The notes below the pieces were generated by a model. It searched no databases. It was not told where the DNA came from and was given only the letters and a program-made list of their open reading frames with translations. A stretch of DNA of 48,681 bases from Sulfurimicrobium sp. (GTDB taxonomy: Bacteria > Pseudomonadota > Gammaproteobacteria > Burkholderiales > Sulfuricellaceae). The stretch lies in NCBI GenBank assembly GCA_030652035.1, contig JAUSBJ010000021.1, forward strand, positions 1-48,681, in the 5' to 3' direction. Shown in pieces: positions 7,719 to 17,073 of the stretch. Position 1 is the stretch's first letter, and every line of letters begins with the position of its first letter. Both the position numbers and the translations under genes were made by a program.

Positions 7719-8642
7719 TCAACCAAGGCGGGCAAGGGAAGGGCGGCTGGACTCCAGCCATTTCTTGATGCGGTTGGCGTCGGCAATACGCGTATATTTA
7801 CCCAAGGAATCAAGCAGTATGATGATTACGGGGCGGCTTGCGATCTGCGCCTGCATCACCAGGCAACGACCTGCTTCGTTGATGAAGCCGGTTTTGGACA
7901 GTCCGATTTCCCAGGCAGGGCTCTTGACCAGTGCATTGGTATTTTTGTAGGGAGTGCGCTGGCCATTGTCATTCACCACGTCGTAAGCCTCGGCGGTAGT
8001 CATCTGGCGAATCAACTCGTAGTGATAGCCGGCTTTCACCATTTTCACCAAGTCCTCCGCTGTCGACACATTCTCGCTGTGCAGACCAGTGGAATCCACG
8101 AAATGGCTATGGTGCATACTCAAGGCCACAGCCTTGCGATTCATGGCGGCGACGAACTGTGCCGTACCCCCCGGATAGGTTCGCGCCAACGCAGCAGCAG
8201 CGCGATTCTCCGAAGACATCAGAGCCAATTGCAGCGTTTCCTGCCGCGTCAGTGTAGTTCCCACGCGCAGGCGGGAACCGGAATTGCGTAGCGAATCCAC
8301 ATCCGCTTCAGAAATGGTGATCTGCTCATCCATATTGAGGCCGGCATCCAGCACGACCATTGCGGTCATGAGCTTGGTGATTGAAGCAATCGGAGCCTGA
8401 TTGCTGGCATTGCGGGAAAAAAGCGTCTCACCGCTCTGCTGATCGACAATCATGGCAACAGCAGATCCCAATTGCAAACGGCCATCTTCAGCAGCATGCG
8501 CTTTCACCGGCGCGACTGTTTTGGTAACTTTGACTGCTTTTGCCTTGCTGGTCTTGTGATGCCCGACTTTTTTGTGACTCGGCCCCGCTACTGCGATCGA
8601 GGAAGAAAGCAGCAAACAGGCTATGAACCATTTCGCTTTCAT
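7719..8642 (-). CDS. pbpG: D-alanyl-D-alanine endopeptidase (PBP7 type, S11 family)
   Basis: This 307-residue periplasmic penicillin-binding protein cleaves D-Ala-meso-DAP cross-links in peptidoglycan. It has a signal peptide (1-19, ending AVA) and a basic Lys/His-rich linker (about 22-50). The three active-site motifs are all present: SxxK as SITK at 87-90, SxN as SEN at 144-146, and KTG at 250-252. Length and absence of a C-terminal amphipathic anchor fit PBP7 rather than PBP5/6. The start is well supported by GGAGG seven bases upstream. The MFS gene begins about 60 bp downstream. Confidence 0.93.
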   Translation of the reverse strand: MKAKWFIACLLLSSSIAVAGPSHKKVGHHKTSKAKAVKVTKTVAPVKAHAAEDGRLQLGSAVAMIVDQQSGETLFSRNASNQAPIASITKLMTAMVVLDAGLNMDEQITISEADVDSLRNSGSRLRVGTTLTRQETLQLALMSSENRAAAALARTYPGGTAQFVAAMNRKAVALSMHHSHFVDSTGLHSENVSTAEDLVKMVKAGYHYELIRQMTTAEAYDVVNDNGQRTPYKNTNALVKSPAWEIGLSKTGFINEAGRCLVMQAQIASRPVIIILLDSLGKYTRIADANRIKKWLESSRPSLARLG

Positions 8643-8697
8643 GACGGATCCTCCATGTTCTTCTTAACTGTATTCCATAACGTCTGGATTTTTCATT

Positions 8698-8726
8698 ACT
8701 TTAATCCTTTATGACATGACTGTAAA
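8698..8726 (-). promoter_or_regulatory. Candidate promoter of pbpG
   Basis: On the minus strand TTTACA (8721-8726) and TAAAGT (8698-8703) are separated by 17 bp. They are five-of-six and four-of-six matches to the consensus, and sit about 60 bp upstream of the start. Confidence 0.4.
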
Positions 8727-8734
8727 CCACGGTA

Positions 8735-9451
8735 TCAAGCAATGCAATTCATAAACGCCTGTTCCAGGGTTTCACCGCCAAATTGCTGACAGCATTGTGT
8801 CGGCGTACCAACAAAACGCAAATGCCCCTGGTGCAGGATCGCCATGCGCTCACAAATCTCTTCCACATCCGATAGGGCGTGCGAACTGAAAAATAGCGTG
8901 TGGCCCTGCGTTTTCATGCCTTGCAGGTAACGCTTCAGCAATGCCCGCGCCTTGGGGTCAAGGCCGCTCATCGGCTCATCCAGTACATACAAGGTTCTTT
9001 CACTAAGAAAGCCGGCTGCAAGCCCGATTTTCTGGGTCATCCCCTTGGAGTAAGCACATACTGGCCTGGAAAGCGCTTTCGAATCCAGGTCAAGAGCCTG
9101 CAGCATGCTCTCGACCTTGTCTGCTCGATATGCCTGACCCCGCAGCCTGAACATGTAGCTGAGAAAATCCTTGCCGGTTAAGTAATGGGGAGGAGTAAAG
9201 CGTTCCGGAACAAATGCCAGTTGCGCGCGTGCCTGGTGCTGACGGTTGCTAACGCCAAATATCTCGATATCGCCATGATCCGGTTCGGTAAAATCCATCA
9301 GGCAATTGATCAGGGTGGTTTTTCCCGCGCCGTTGACGCCCACCAGGCCAAAATATTCGCCCGGCTGAACATCTAAATCCAGGCCGTTTAATACGACACT
9401 TTTGCCATAGGCTTTACTGACCTGATTGAAATTGAGTGCGGGTGTCGACAT
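8735..9451 (-). CDS. ABC transporter ATP-binding protein (ABC-2 type), no permease nearby
   Basis: This is a 238-residue ABC ATPase. Walker A is GVNGAGKT at 38-45, the signature region is YSKGMTQKIGLA, Walker B is LYVLDEP with the D-loop SGLDP, and the switch His is in SSHALSDVEE. The layout resembles the CcmA/NosF-like ATPases that drive ABC-2 exporters, and YSKGMTQK is typical of that group. No permease gene lies on either side, so its partner must be elsewhere or lost. Start 9451 is chosen because the conserved domain begins a few residues later; upstream codons to 9574 are low-complexity and not conserved-looking. Substrate unknown. Confidence 0.85.
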   Translation of the reverse strand: MSTPALNFNQVSKAYGKSVVLNGLDLDVQPGEYFGLVGVNGAGKTTLINCLMDFTEPDHGDIEIFGVSNRQHQARAQLAFVPERFTPPHYLTGKDFLSYMFRLRGQAYRADKVESMLQALDLDSKALSRPVCAYSKGMTQKIGLAAGFLSERTLYVLDEPMSGLDPKARALLKRYLQGMKTQGHTLFFSSHALSDVEEICERMAILHQGHLRFVGTPTQCCQQFGGETLEQAFMNCIA

Positions 9452-9630
9452 AAGGTCAATAAATTTACCACAGGCAGGCATCATCCTGCCGCCTGACGTA
9501 CGGAAAAAACACCTTCCATACCTGCCCCCCTTTCCCAATCCAGCGTTGCACCGAAATCCCGCCCGGCTGAACACGGGCGAGGCTTTAGAAACATACCAGG
9601 AAGAATTTCATTGCCAAACCAGGATGGCTT

Positions 9631-9636
9631 TATAAT
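9631..9636 (+). promoter_or_regulatory. Candidate -10 box upstream of proC
   Basis: A perfect TATAAT lies 33 bp upstream of the proC ATG. The matching -35 is poor: TTGCCA at 9611 is only 14 bp away, and the 17-bp position holds a weak sequence. Confidence 0.35.
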
Positions 9637-9668
9637 TCTTCCTTCTTATCGCATCGGACCCAACAATC

Positions 9669-10481
9669 ATGAATATCAGTTTTATTGGTGGCGGCAACAT
9701 GGCTTCCGCCCTGATCGGCGGGCTTGTCGCGCAAGGTTTCGATGCCTCGGGCATCCGTGTGGTGGACGTTTCGCTTGAGACGCGGGAAGCCCTGCTGGCA
9801 CGCCATCCGGTGCGAACTTATGCCGCTATCGACGCTGAAGCAGTGGACAGCTCTGTCATCGTCCTGGCGGTCAAACCACAACAACTGCGCGAAGTTGCCG
9901 CCTCCCTGGCTCCCTTGCTGCGCCAGCAACTGGTTATCTCCATCGCAGCGGGCGTGCGAGCCGAAGATCTCAGCCGCTGGCTCGGCGGTTATCGCCAACT
10001 GGTGCGCAGCATGCCCAATACACCGGCCATGGTTTCCGCCGGCATGAGCGGCCTGTATGCCCTGCCGGAAGTTGCTCAGGCACAGCGCAAGCAGGCTGAA
10101 ACCGTGCTGCAGGCAGTGGGCGCCACGTTGTGGCTGGATGATGAATCCCGGATGGATGGCGTCACCGCAGTTTCAGGCAGCGGACCGGCATACGTGTTCT
10201 ATTTCATGGAAGCCATGCAGGCCGCCGCCACAGAGCTGGGGTTTTCTACTCAGGAGGCGCGCACCCTGACGCTACAAACCTTTCTCGGTGCAGCCAAGCT
10301 CGCCAGCCAGAGCGAGGAAGACGCCGCTTTGCTACGGGCGCGCGTCACATCCAAGGGGGGCACAACCGAACGCGCCCTGAGTTACATGGAAGACGAGGCG
10401 GTGAAAACCTCCATTGTCCAGGCCATACACGCTGCGGCCGGACGCTCTCGTGAACTGGGCGACGCCTTGGGTAAAGAATAA
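9669..10481 (+). CDS. proC: Pyrroline-5-carboxylate reductase
   Basis: This enzyme performs the last step of proline synthesis, the NAD(P)H-dependent reduction of 1-pyrroline-5-carboxylate, in the cytoplasm. The 270-residue length is standard. The Rossmann motif FIGGGNMASALIGG opens the protein. The mid-domain has SMPNTPA, and the C-terminal helical domain carries the family signature around TAVSGSGPAYV and SKGGTTERAL. It begins a plus-strand operon: yggT follows after 12 bp. proA, the second enzyme of the pathway, lies in a different operon at 17051-18307. Confidence 0.97.
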   Translation: MNISFIGGGNMASALIGGLVAQGFDASGIRVVDVSLETREALLARHPVRTYAAIDAEAVDSSVIVLAVKPQQLREVAASLAPLLRQQLVISIAAGVRAEDLSRWLGGYRQLVRSMPNTPAMVSAGMSGLYALPEVAQAQRKQAETVLQAVGATLWLDDESRMDGVTAVSGSGPAYVFYFMEAMQAAATELGFSTQEARTLTLQTFLGAAKLASQSEEDAALLRARVTSKGGTTERALSYMEDEAVKTSIVQAIHAAAGRSRELGDALGKE

Positions 10482-10493
10482 GGAATCCTATTC

Positions 10494-11060
10494 ATGCTGA
10501 ACCAGGCCCTGCTGTTTCTGATCGACACCCTGCTGACACTCGTAGCCGTGGCATTTTTGCTGCGTTTCCAGATGCAGCTCATGCGTGTACCTTTTCGCAA
10601 CCCCGTGGGACAGTTCCTGCTGGCGGTAACAGATTTTGCAGTCAAACCGTTGCGCCGTATCTTGCCCGGCTGGCTGGGATGGGACTGGTCTTCGCTGGTC
10701 GCGGCATGGGCTGCACAAATGTTCCTGGTCACGGCAACTGCCCTGCTTCTCGGCCATGGCACGACCTTTCCAGCAATCGGCGGGCTCGCTTTTCTGGCCG
10801 CCATCAAGTTGCTGGCATTGGCCGTCAATCTGGTTATCTGGACCGCCATTGTCAGCGCCATCCTGACCTGGGTACAGCCCTATCACTGGCTGAACGGGTT
10901 TGCCCACAGTTTGGTGCAGCCTTTTTTGCGCCCTCTGCAAAAACTCATCCCGACCATTGGAAACGTCGATCTCTCTGTGCTTGCGCTGATCCTGCTGGGG
11001 CAACTGGTCCTGATGCTGCCCATCGCCTGGCTGGAACAACTTGCCGCACAAATGATGTGA
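10494..11060 (+). CDS. yggT: YggT family integral membrane protein
   Basis: This 188-residue protein has two copies of the YGGT module, each with hydrophobic helices: about residues 1-110, with LLRFQMQLMRVPFRNPVGQF, then 110-188, with ILTWVQPYHWLNGF. Its position between proC and yggU is conserved across proteobacteria. Function is not settled; links to osmotic tolerance and to cell-envelope organisation have been proposed for family members. It is translationally close to yggU (4 bp gap). Confidence 0.92.
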   Translation: MLNQALLFLIDTLLTLVAVAFLLRFQMQLMRVPFRNPVGQFLLAVTDFAVKPLRRILPGWLGWDWSSLVAAWAAQMFLVTATALLLGHGTTFPAIGGLAFLAAIKLLALAVNLVIWTAIVSAILTWVQPYHWLNGFAHSLVQPFLRPLQKLIPTIGNVDLSVLALILLGQLVLMLPIAWLEQLAAQMM

Positions 11061-11064
11061 AACC

Positions 11065-11379
11065 ATGTCCACAGCCTGGTATCGCATCGATGGCGAGTGC
11101 CTCACCCTGAGCTTGCATATCCAACCCGGCGCCAAGCGCACCGAGTTGGCCGGCATTCATGATGGCGCACTGAAAATCAGGATTGCAGCGCCTCCCGTTG
11201 AAGGGCAAGCCAATGCCAAGTTGCTGGATTTCCTCAAAAAAGCATTTGACGTGCCGTCAAGCCAGGTGATATTAAAGCAGGGCAGCAGCGGACGACGCAA
11301 AGTCGTGGAAATACATGGATCGAGACGGACGCCCGACATCCTGATCAACACGCCCTCGGATAAAACAACACGCACATGA
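11065..11379 (+). CDS. yggU: YggU family protein (DUF167)
   Basis: This small 104-residue cytoplasmic protein is recognised by the DUF167 core: LSLHIQPGAKRTE, LKIRIAAPPVEGQAN and LLDFLKKAFDVP, ending in the Gly/Ser/Arg turn GSSGRRKVVEI. No biochemical function is established for the family. It overlaps the dynamin-like gene by four bases (ATGA), so the two are probably translationally coupled. Confidence 0.92.
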   Translation: MSTAWYRIDGECLTLSLHIQPGAKRTELAGIHDGALKIRIAAPPVEGQANAKLLDFLKKAFDVPSSQVILKQGSSGRRKVVEIHGSRRTPDILINTPSDKTTRT

Positions 11380-13307
11380 GCGCGCAGCTCGAACAGCAAG
11401 TCGAACATTACCGCCAATGGCGCGATGATCTCGTTGCCGCAATCCATGCATACCAGGCTTGGCTGGATAGCACGGGAGAAGTGGATGCCCAGCTTTCGTT
11501 GCGCCTGTTCGATCTGCTGGAGAGCCTTAAGAAGGACCGCCTGGTACTGGCTTTTGTTGCAGAGTTTTCGCGCGGTAAAACCGAACTCATCAATGCTCTG
11601 TTTTTTTCCGATTTCAAACAGCGCCTTCTCCCATCGGATGTAGGCCGCACCACCATGTGCCCCACCGAGATTTACCACGATCCGGAAGATGCGCCCTGTG
11701 TCCGGCTTTTGCCGATCGAAACCCGCTACCGCGATGAAAGTATTGCCACGCTGAGGAGGCATCCGGTCGAATGGAGCAAAATACGGCTCAATCTGGATTC
11801 GCCTCAAGAACTGCTTGAGGCCATGCGCACCGTGGCGCAGAAAAAAACGGTTTCGATGCGCGATGCCAGTGCCATGGGCCTGTGGGATGACAACGATCCC
11901 GACCTCAAAGATATGGTCAATCCAGACGGCACCGTTGAAATCCCCGCCTGGCGCCATGCACTGATCAATTATCCGCACCCGCTGCTGAAAAGCGGTCTGG
12001 TTATTCTTGATACCCCCGGACTGAATGCACTAGGCACCGAGCCGGAATTGACCCTTTCCATGATCCCCAACGCCCATGCCGTATTTTTTCTGCTCGCCAT
12101 GGACACCGGCGTCACCAAATCCGATCTCGACATCTGGCACAAATTCATTCAGAAATTCGTGCCCCATCGCCTTGCCCTGCTCAACAAAGTCGACATCCTG
12201 TGGGACGACTTGAAGCCCTGGGACCAGATCCAGCTTGCCATCCAGCACCAGCTCTACGATACCGCGCGACTGCTGGAGTTGCCGCTCAGTAACGTGCTTG
12301 CCGTTTCGGCCCAGAAGGCATTGCTGGCTCGAGTGCGTGGCGATGAACTGATGCTGAAAAAAAGTGGCATTCTGCAGGTGGAAGCCATGCTGACCGAACA
12401 CATCATCCCGGCCAGGCAGGAGATTCTGCGTTCCTCGGTGCTGAAGGAAATTGGTGCCATGGTGGAAACTTCAGGCAAATCCGTGCAGAGCCAGCTTGCC
12501 GCCGTGCGCCATGAACTCAAGGAGCTGACTTCGCTCACTGGAAAGAACCGTGCCGTCATCAAGAAACTGCTGGATAAGGTTCAAGCGGACAAGATGCTCT
12601 ATGAGCAGACGGTGAAAAGCTTCAATATAACGCGCGGCGTGATTACCCAGCAGGGCAGGGCGCTCATGTCCAGCCTGGACAATGACAGGCTGGGGGAAAT
12701 GCTGGCCAAAAACCGCGCCGCCATCGAAGGCAGCTGGACAACCAGCAGCCTGTTGCGCAGCATGCAATCCCTGTTTGGCCACGCTACGTTACAATTCGAG
12801 CGCATCCTCCATCACGCCTACCAGATCAAAGGCCTGGTGGATGCCGCATACAAGCGCTTTCACGAACAGCACGGATTCGAGTTGCGCTTTCCCCCGCCAC
12901 TCGCGTTGGAACGGTCAAGACAAGGACTACAAAATCTGGCGCAGCAAACCACGGAATTTTGCGACGACCCGATTAACGTCATGACCGAGAAACACTTCCT
13001 CATTCGCAAGTTCTATATCGGACTGGTGGCTTCCGCGCAGCAGGTTTTCGAGCAGGCCCGGGCTGAGAGCGAAACATGGCTGCGCGCCTCACTCGACCCG
13101 CTGCTCAAGCAAATCCAGGACTACAAAGCGCAGATCGAGCAGCGCGTGACAACCGTCAAGCAAATTCACGACAACACCGACACCCTGGAAAAGCGGATCA
13201 ATGAACTGATCATTGAGCAGAAACGCTTGCTTGGACGAAGCGCAGTGATCGAGGATATACGCGCCAGAATCAGAGCAGCCCCGCCCGCGTTCCCGGTCAA
13301 CACTTAA
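11376..13307 (+). CDS. Dynamin-like GTPase
   Basis: This 643-residue protein is of the bacterial dynamin superfamily. The P-loop is AEFSRGKT at 62-69, with Ala where the first Gly is usual. The switch I Thr pair is at 92-93 (GRTTMCPTEI), the G3 motif DTPG starts at 212, and the G4 motif NKVD is at 270-273. A long helical region with coiled-coil character follows (about 350-640), as in dynamin stalks. No clear membrane span is visible; membrane contact, if any, would be through a paddle. Bacterial dynamins remodel or repair membranes, but the role here is unknown. Co-expression with proC-yggT-yggU is suggested by the 4-base overlap with yggU. Confidence 0.88.
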   Translation: MSAQLEQQVEHYRQWRDDLVAAIHAYQAWLDSTGEVDAQLSLRLFDLLESLKKDRLVLAFVAEFSRGKTELINALFFSDFKQRLLPSDVGRTTMCPTEIYHDPEDAPCVRLLPIETRYRDESIATLRRHPVEWSKIRLNLDSPQELLEAMRTVAQKKTVSMRDASAMGLWDDNDPDLKDMVNPDGTVEIPAWRHALINYPHPLLKSGLVILDTPGLNALGTEPELTLSMIPNAHAVFFLLAMDTGVTKSDLDIWHKFIQKFVPHRLALLNKVDILWDDLKPWDQIQLAIQHQLYDTARLLELPLSNVLAVSAQKALLARVRGDELMLKKSGILQVEAMLTEHIIPARQEILRSSVLKEIGAMVETSGKSVQSQLAAVRHELKELTSLTGKNRAVIKKLLDKVQADKMLYEQTVKSFNITRGVITQQGRALMSSLDNDRLGEMLAKNRAAIEGSWTTSSLLRSMQSLFGHATLQFERILHHAYQIKGLVDAAYKRFHEQHGFELRFPPPLALERSRQGLQNLAQQTTEFCDDPINVMTEKHFLIRKFYIGLVASAQQVFEQARAESETWLRASLDPLLKQIQDYKAQIEQRVTTVKQIHDNTDTLEKRINELIIEQKRLLGRSAVIEDIRARIRAAPPAFPVNT

Positions 13308-13342
13308 GAACCCGCGAGGAGTTGCTGGCGCCGGGAAGGTGC

Positions 13343-14791
13343 TCACATCAGTATTACGTCGTACTGCTCCTGAGAATACTGGCTCTCCACCAGCAGGGAA
13401 ATCGGCTTGCCGATAAAATCGCCGAGTTGAGCCAGACTTTGCGATTCCTCGTCGAGAAACATGTCGATCACCTGCTGCGAAGCCAGAATCCGGAATTCGC
13501 GCGCATCGAACTGGCGCGCCTCGCGCAGCAGTTCGCGCAGAATCTCGTAGCATACCGTCTGCGCTGTCTTGAGTTCGCCCCGCCCCTGGCAAATCGGGCA
13601 AGGCTGGCACAGGATGTGCGCAAGGCTTTCACGGTTACGCTTGCGCGTCATTTCAACCAGGCCGAGCGCGGAAAAACCGTTGATGGTGATACGCGCGCGA
13701 TCTTTCGAGAGCGCTTTCTTGAATTCGGCCAGCACTGCCGCCTGGTGCTCTTCATTGTCCATATCGATGAAATCGACAATGATGATCCCCCCCAGATTGC
13801 GTAGCCGGAGCTGGCGTGCAATGGTCTGCGCCGCCTCGAGGTTGGTCTTGAAGATGGTGTCATCGAAATTGCGCCCGCCTACAAACCCGCCCGTATTCAC
13901 GTCTGCAGTCGTCAGCGCCTCGGTCTGGTCGAGAATCAGGTAGCCGCCCGATTTCAGTTCCACGCGCCGCGCCAGCGCTTTCTCGATTTCATCCTCCACG
14001 CCGCGCAGATCGAACAACGGCCGCTCACCCTGATAGTGCGAGAGCTTCCCTGCCACACCCGAAGTGTATTCCTGGGCAAAGCACTGTAGCCGGTTAAATG
14101 TTTCACGTGAATCCACCACAATACTGTCGGTTTCATCGGTGACAAAATCGCGCAGGACACGGAGCGGCAGGTCGAGATCATGGTAGAGCATGGTTTTGAC
14201 CGGGGCACCCTTGGCGTTGACCTGGATGTCGTTCCATACCTTGCGCAAGTATTCGACATCATCGAGCAGCTCCTTGTCCGTTGCCGTTTCAGCCATGGTG
14301 CGGATAATGAAGCCGCCATGATCCGCATCGGGCAAGAGCTGTTGAAGCTTCTCTCGCAGGTGCTCGCGCTCCGCCTCGTCCTCGATGCGCTGGGAAATAC
14401 CGATATGCGTTTCCTGCGGCAGATAGACCAGAAAACGGCCTGCCAGTCCAATCTGGGTGGATAGGCGCGCTCCCTTGGTACCGATCGGGTCCTTGAAAAC
14501 CTGAACCATGATGCTCTGCCCTTCGTATAGCAGGCGCTCGATCGGGCGAGCATCTTCACCAGGAGATACCCAGATGTCTGCCACATGAAGAAAAGCCGCA
14601 CGATCCAGGCCGATTTCCACAAAAGCGGACTGCATGCCGGGCAAAACCCGGCACACACGCCCCAGGTAAATATTCCCCACCAGGCCGCGTGCGCTTGCAC
14701 GTTCGATGTGCAACTCCTGCACCACGGCCTGCTGTAGAACAGCCACCCGGGTTTCCTGCGGTGTCATGTTGATCAGGATTTCTTCGCTCAT
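13343..14791 (-). CDS. rng: Ribonuclease G
   Basis: This endoribonuclease of the RNase E/G family matures the 5' end of 16S rRNA and degrades some mRNAs. It is 482 residues long, the usual length of RNase G, and has no RNase E scaffold tail. An S1 RNA-binding domain lies at about 35-125 (GNIYLGRVCRVLPGMQSAFV). The catalytic DNase I-like region has the two metal-binding Asp motifs, ADVNTGGFVG and VDFIDM. The zinc-link Cys pair is in CPICQG. It is the last gene of the proA-nadD-rsfS-rlmH-maf-rng run and overlaps maf by four bases. It converges on the dynamin-like gene with 35 bp between. Confidence 0.96.
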   Translation of the reverse strand: MSEEILINMTPQETRVAVLQQAVVQELHIERASARGLVGNIYLGRVCRVLPGMQSAFVEIGLDRAAFLHVADIWVSPGEDARPIERLLYEGQSIMVQVFKDPIGTKGARLSTQIGLAGRFLVYLPQETHIGISQRIEDEAEREHLREKLQQLLPDADHGGFIIRTMAETATDKELLDDVEYLRKVWNDIQVNAKGAPVKTMLYHDLDLPLRVLRDFVTDETDSIVVDSRETFNRLQCFAQEYTSGVAGKLSHYQGERPLFDLRGVEDEIEKALARRVELKSGGYLILDQTEALTTADVNTGGFVGGRNFDDTIFKTNLEAAQTIARQLRLRNLGGIIIVDFIDMDNEEHQAAVLAEFKKALSKDRARITINGFSALGLVEMTRKRNRESLAHILCQPCPICQGRGELKTAQTVCYEILRELLREARQFDAREFRILASQQVIDMFLDEESQSLAQLGDFIGKPISLLVESQYSQEQYDVILM

Positions 14792-15405
14792 ATCACTTCG
14801 ATACCAAATTTCTGCAAGAGTTGAGAAGTTTCGCTCAGAGGCAAACCCATCACACCGGAATAGCTGCCCTCAAGTCGGGTCACGAATGCCGCTGCCCGCC
14901 CCTGGATCGCATAGGCGCCAGCTTTATCATGGGATTCGCCGCTCGCCACATAACGTTTGATGGCGCTCGCATCGAGCGGCGCGAATTCGACACAGGAAGC
15001 GCTCAACTTCACTTCAAGGCGGCCGTCAAAGGCGATCGCCACAGCGCTCAGCACCTCATGGCGGCGGCCCGCCAGCCGTGCCAGTGTTGCCTCTGCTTCG
15101 GCACGGTTGGCCGGTTTGCCTATGATGGCGCCGTCCAGGGTCACGGTGGTGTCCGCAGCCAGCACCGGATAAGCCGGGAGATGGCGGGAACGGCAAGCCA
15201 TGCTGCCCGCTTCGGCCTTGGCACGGGCCAGGCGCACCACGTAATCACGGGGTCCCTCACCGAGAATCGGCGTTTCATCGACCTCGGCGCGGGCTGGCTG
15301 CGCGCGCAGCAACAGCACTTCGAAACGCACGCCGATCTGCTTCAGCAATTCGCGCCGTCGCGGGCTTGCGGAAGCCAGGTAAATGGTCTGGTAAGGATAG
15401 GCCAT
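14788..15405 (-). CDS. maf: Maf-family nucleotide pyrophosphatase
   Basis: This 205-residue house-cleaning enzyme hydrolyses dTTP/UTP or modified nucleotides to monophosphates. Its signature is ASASPRRRELL near the N-terminus, followed by DETP, the catalytic AADTTV, GKPANRAEAEATLARLAGR, and YAIQGRAAAFV with GSYSGVMGLPL at the end. The paired SPRR and QGR residues point to the dTTP/UTP-type (YhdE-like) subgroup. The start at 15405 is chosen because the conserved N-terminus begins at once; a frame extending to 15480 adds unrelated sequence. A 122-bp gap separates it from rlmH and may hold a promoter, though I see no clear one. Confidence 0.92.
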   Translation of the reverse strand: MAYPYQTIYLASASPRRRELLKQIGVRFEVLLLRAQPARAEVDETPILGEGPRDYVVRLARAKAEAGSMACRSRHLPAYPVLAADTTVTLDGAIIGKPANRAEAEATLARLAGRRHEVLSAVAIAFDGRLEVKLSASCVEFAPLDASAIKRYVASGESHDKAGAYAIQGRAAAFVTRLEGSYSGVMGLPLSETSQLLQKFGIEVI

Positions 15406-15527
15406 GTCAGGATTTGCCAATAATGGATATGGCCCTGCGCTCTGGACGCAGGCCAGAGCTCGTAACACGGGGATGCGCAAGGGGTTTCAGCCCGACAGGT
15501 TGTTGCATAATCGCCATTAACAAGTCC

Positions 15528-15998
15528 TTATTCCCTATGGTAGGGATGCCCCTGAATCACCGTCATGGCTCGATATAGCTGCTCCGCCAGCAGCACTCTC
15601 ACCATGCCGTGCGGCAGGGTGAGGCGCGAGAGCGACCATAGTTTTCCAGCGTGCTGGCGCAGGGCGGGGTGCAGACCATCCGCTCCGCCGATAACAAAAG
15701 CCACATCTCGGCCATCCTGCAGCCAGGCTTTCATGCTCTCGGCCAACTCCAGCGTGCTCATTTCCGCGCCGCGCTCATCCAGCATGACATGCATGGCCGC
15801 AGCGGGGAGTGCGGCCTGAATCCGCGCCTTCTCGGATTCCTGTATCTGCTCCACTGTTTTCCCGCCGGAACGCTTCTCCGGTTTGATTTCCAGCAATTCG
15901 ATACGCGCTTCCCGTGGCATTCGTTTTGCGTATTCGGCAAAAGCCTCGCTTACCCAGCCTGGCATTTTGTTACCGACGGCGAGTATCAACAGCTTCAT
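15528..15998 (-). CDS. rlmH: 23S rRNA (pseudouridine-1915-N3)-methyltransferase
   Basis: This is a SPOUT-fold methyltransferase of 156 residues, the standard length, that modifies helix 69 of 23S rRNA on 70S ribosomes. Landmarks are [11 protein letters not shown] at the start, the SAM-binding VIGGADG in the knot, and the C-terminal [19 protein letters not shown] followed by GHPYHRE. It lies 20 bp after rsfS, a common pairing of two large-subunit factors. Confidence 0.97.
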   Translation of the reverse strand: MKLLILAVGNKMPGWVSEAFAEYAKRMPREARIELLEIKPEKRSGGKTVEQIQESEKARIQAALPAAAMHVMLDERGAEMSTLELAESMKAWLQDGRDVAFVIGGADGLHPALRQHAGKLWSLSRLTLPHGMVRVLLAEQLYRAMTVIQGHPYHRE

Positions 15999-16018
15999 TC
16001 CAATTCCACGGAGCCGAC

Positions 16019-16378
16019 TCAGGACGCTATTTTCTGGCTATGGCGCCGCGCAGCCTCGACCCCGCCCCACAATTGTTCAAGATTGTAATGTTCGCGTGTG
16101 CTGGGCTGCATGACGTGGACTACCACTTGGCCCAGGTCCACCAACACCCACTCGCCACTTTCCTCGCCTTCCACCCCCAGCACCTCTGCGCCCAACTCCT
16201 TCAACTTCACCTGAACGTTATTGGCCAGAGCCCGCGTCTGGCGGTTGGAGTCGCCGCTGGCGATAATCATGTAGTCCGTCATGCTGGTCAGATGCGACAC
16301 ATTCAACACGGCGATGTCTTTTGCCTTGATATCTTCCAGCGCCAGAATGACGGCCTGCTTCATTGATTCCAGTTCCAT
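16019..16378 (-). CDS. rsfS: Ribosomal silencing factor RsfS
   Basis: This 119-residue factor binds ribosomal protein uL14 and blocks subunit joining in starvation. The family core is [46 protein letters not shown] and [20 protein letters not shown]. The ATG at 16378 has AAGGA five bases upstream, which decides the start over a frame reaching 16516 inside nadD and over ATG 16363. It overlaps the end of nadD by a few bases, as is common for nadD-rsfS-rlmH. Confidence 0.95.
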   Translation of the reverse strand: MELESMKQAVILALEDIKAKDIAVLNVSHLTSMTDYMIIASGDSNRQTRALANNVQVKLKELGAEVLGVEGEESGEWVLVDLGQVVVHVMQPSTREHYNLEQLWGGVEAARRHSQKIAS

Positions 16379-16386
16379 TGCTTTCC

Positions 16387-17073
16387 TTAAATATAGATTT
16401 GATTCACCCGAATATAATCGAGAACGGCTTCCGGGAGCAAATAGCGCGGACTTTTCTCCACCTGGATTTGTGCGCGGATGGCGGTAGCCGAAATATCCAG
16501 CGGTGTAATCTGACAAGCCATGATCCGGCCACCCGGGCGGCCCTGCAAATCGTTCGGATCAGTGCTGGTGCGTTGCCCGACTTCCTCGCGCAACGCCTCG
16601 TCCATCCGTTCTTGCAACAACGAAAACCCAGGACGGTATGCGACCACGATATGCGCCAACTCAAACAGCTCGCGCCAGCGATGCCAAGAGGGCAGCCCGA
16701 GAAAAGCATCGGCCCCCACGAGGAGACACACGGGCTGCTCACTACCCATTTCCTGGCGCAACTCAGACAGCGTTTCCAGCGTGTAGCCAGGCGAATTTTT
16801 CCGGACTTCGCGTTCGTCGAGCACAAAGCGCGGATTACCTGCGATGGCGAGACTGACCATCTCCATCCGCTGCATGGGCGTTGCACCGGGTGCTCCCCGA
16901 TGCCAGGGCTTGCCTGACGGGATAAAGCGCACCTCGGATAACCCCAGTTGCTGCGCCAGTTCCTCTGCAAGCCGCAAATGGCCGAAATGAACCGGGTCGA
17001 AGGTGCCGCCGAGTATGCCGACTGGCCGCGCGGGGGACAAAACCCCTGCTTTATCCCCTGACGTGGCCGTCAC
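16387..17073 (-). CDS. nadD: Nicotinate-nucleotide adenylyltransferase
   Basis: This enzyme makes deamido-NAD from nicotinate mononucleotide and ATP. At 228 residues it shows the nucleotidyltransferase motif [11 protein letters not shown] at about 21-31 and the second motif DISATAIR near the C-terminus. The start is a GTG at 17073, inside the 3' end of proA (22-bp overlap). The first 16 residues are not conserved-looking, but no later start codon keeps the GGTFDP strand intact. Confidence 0.95.
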   Translation of the reverse strand: MTATSGDKAGVLSPARPVGILGGTFDPVHFGHLRLAEELAQQLGLSEVRFIPSGKPWHRGAPGATPMQRMEMVSLAIAGNPRFVLDEREVRKNSPGYTLETLSELRQEMGSEQPVCLLVGADAFLGLPSWHRWRELFELAHIVVAYRPGFSLLQERMDEALREEVGQRTSTDPNDLQGRPGGRIMACQITPLDISATAIRAQIQVEKSPRYLLPEAVLDYIRVNQIYI

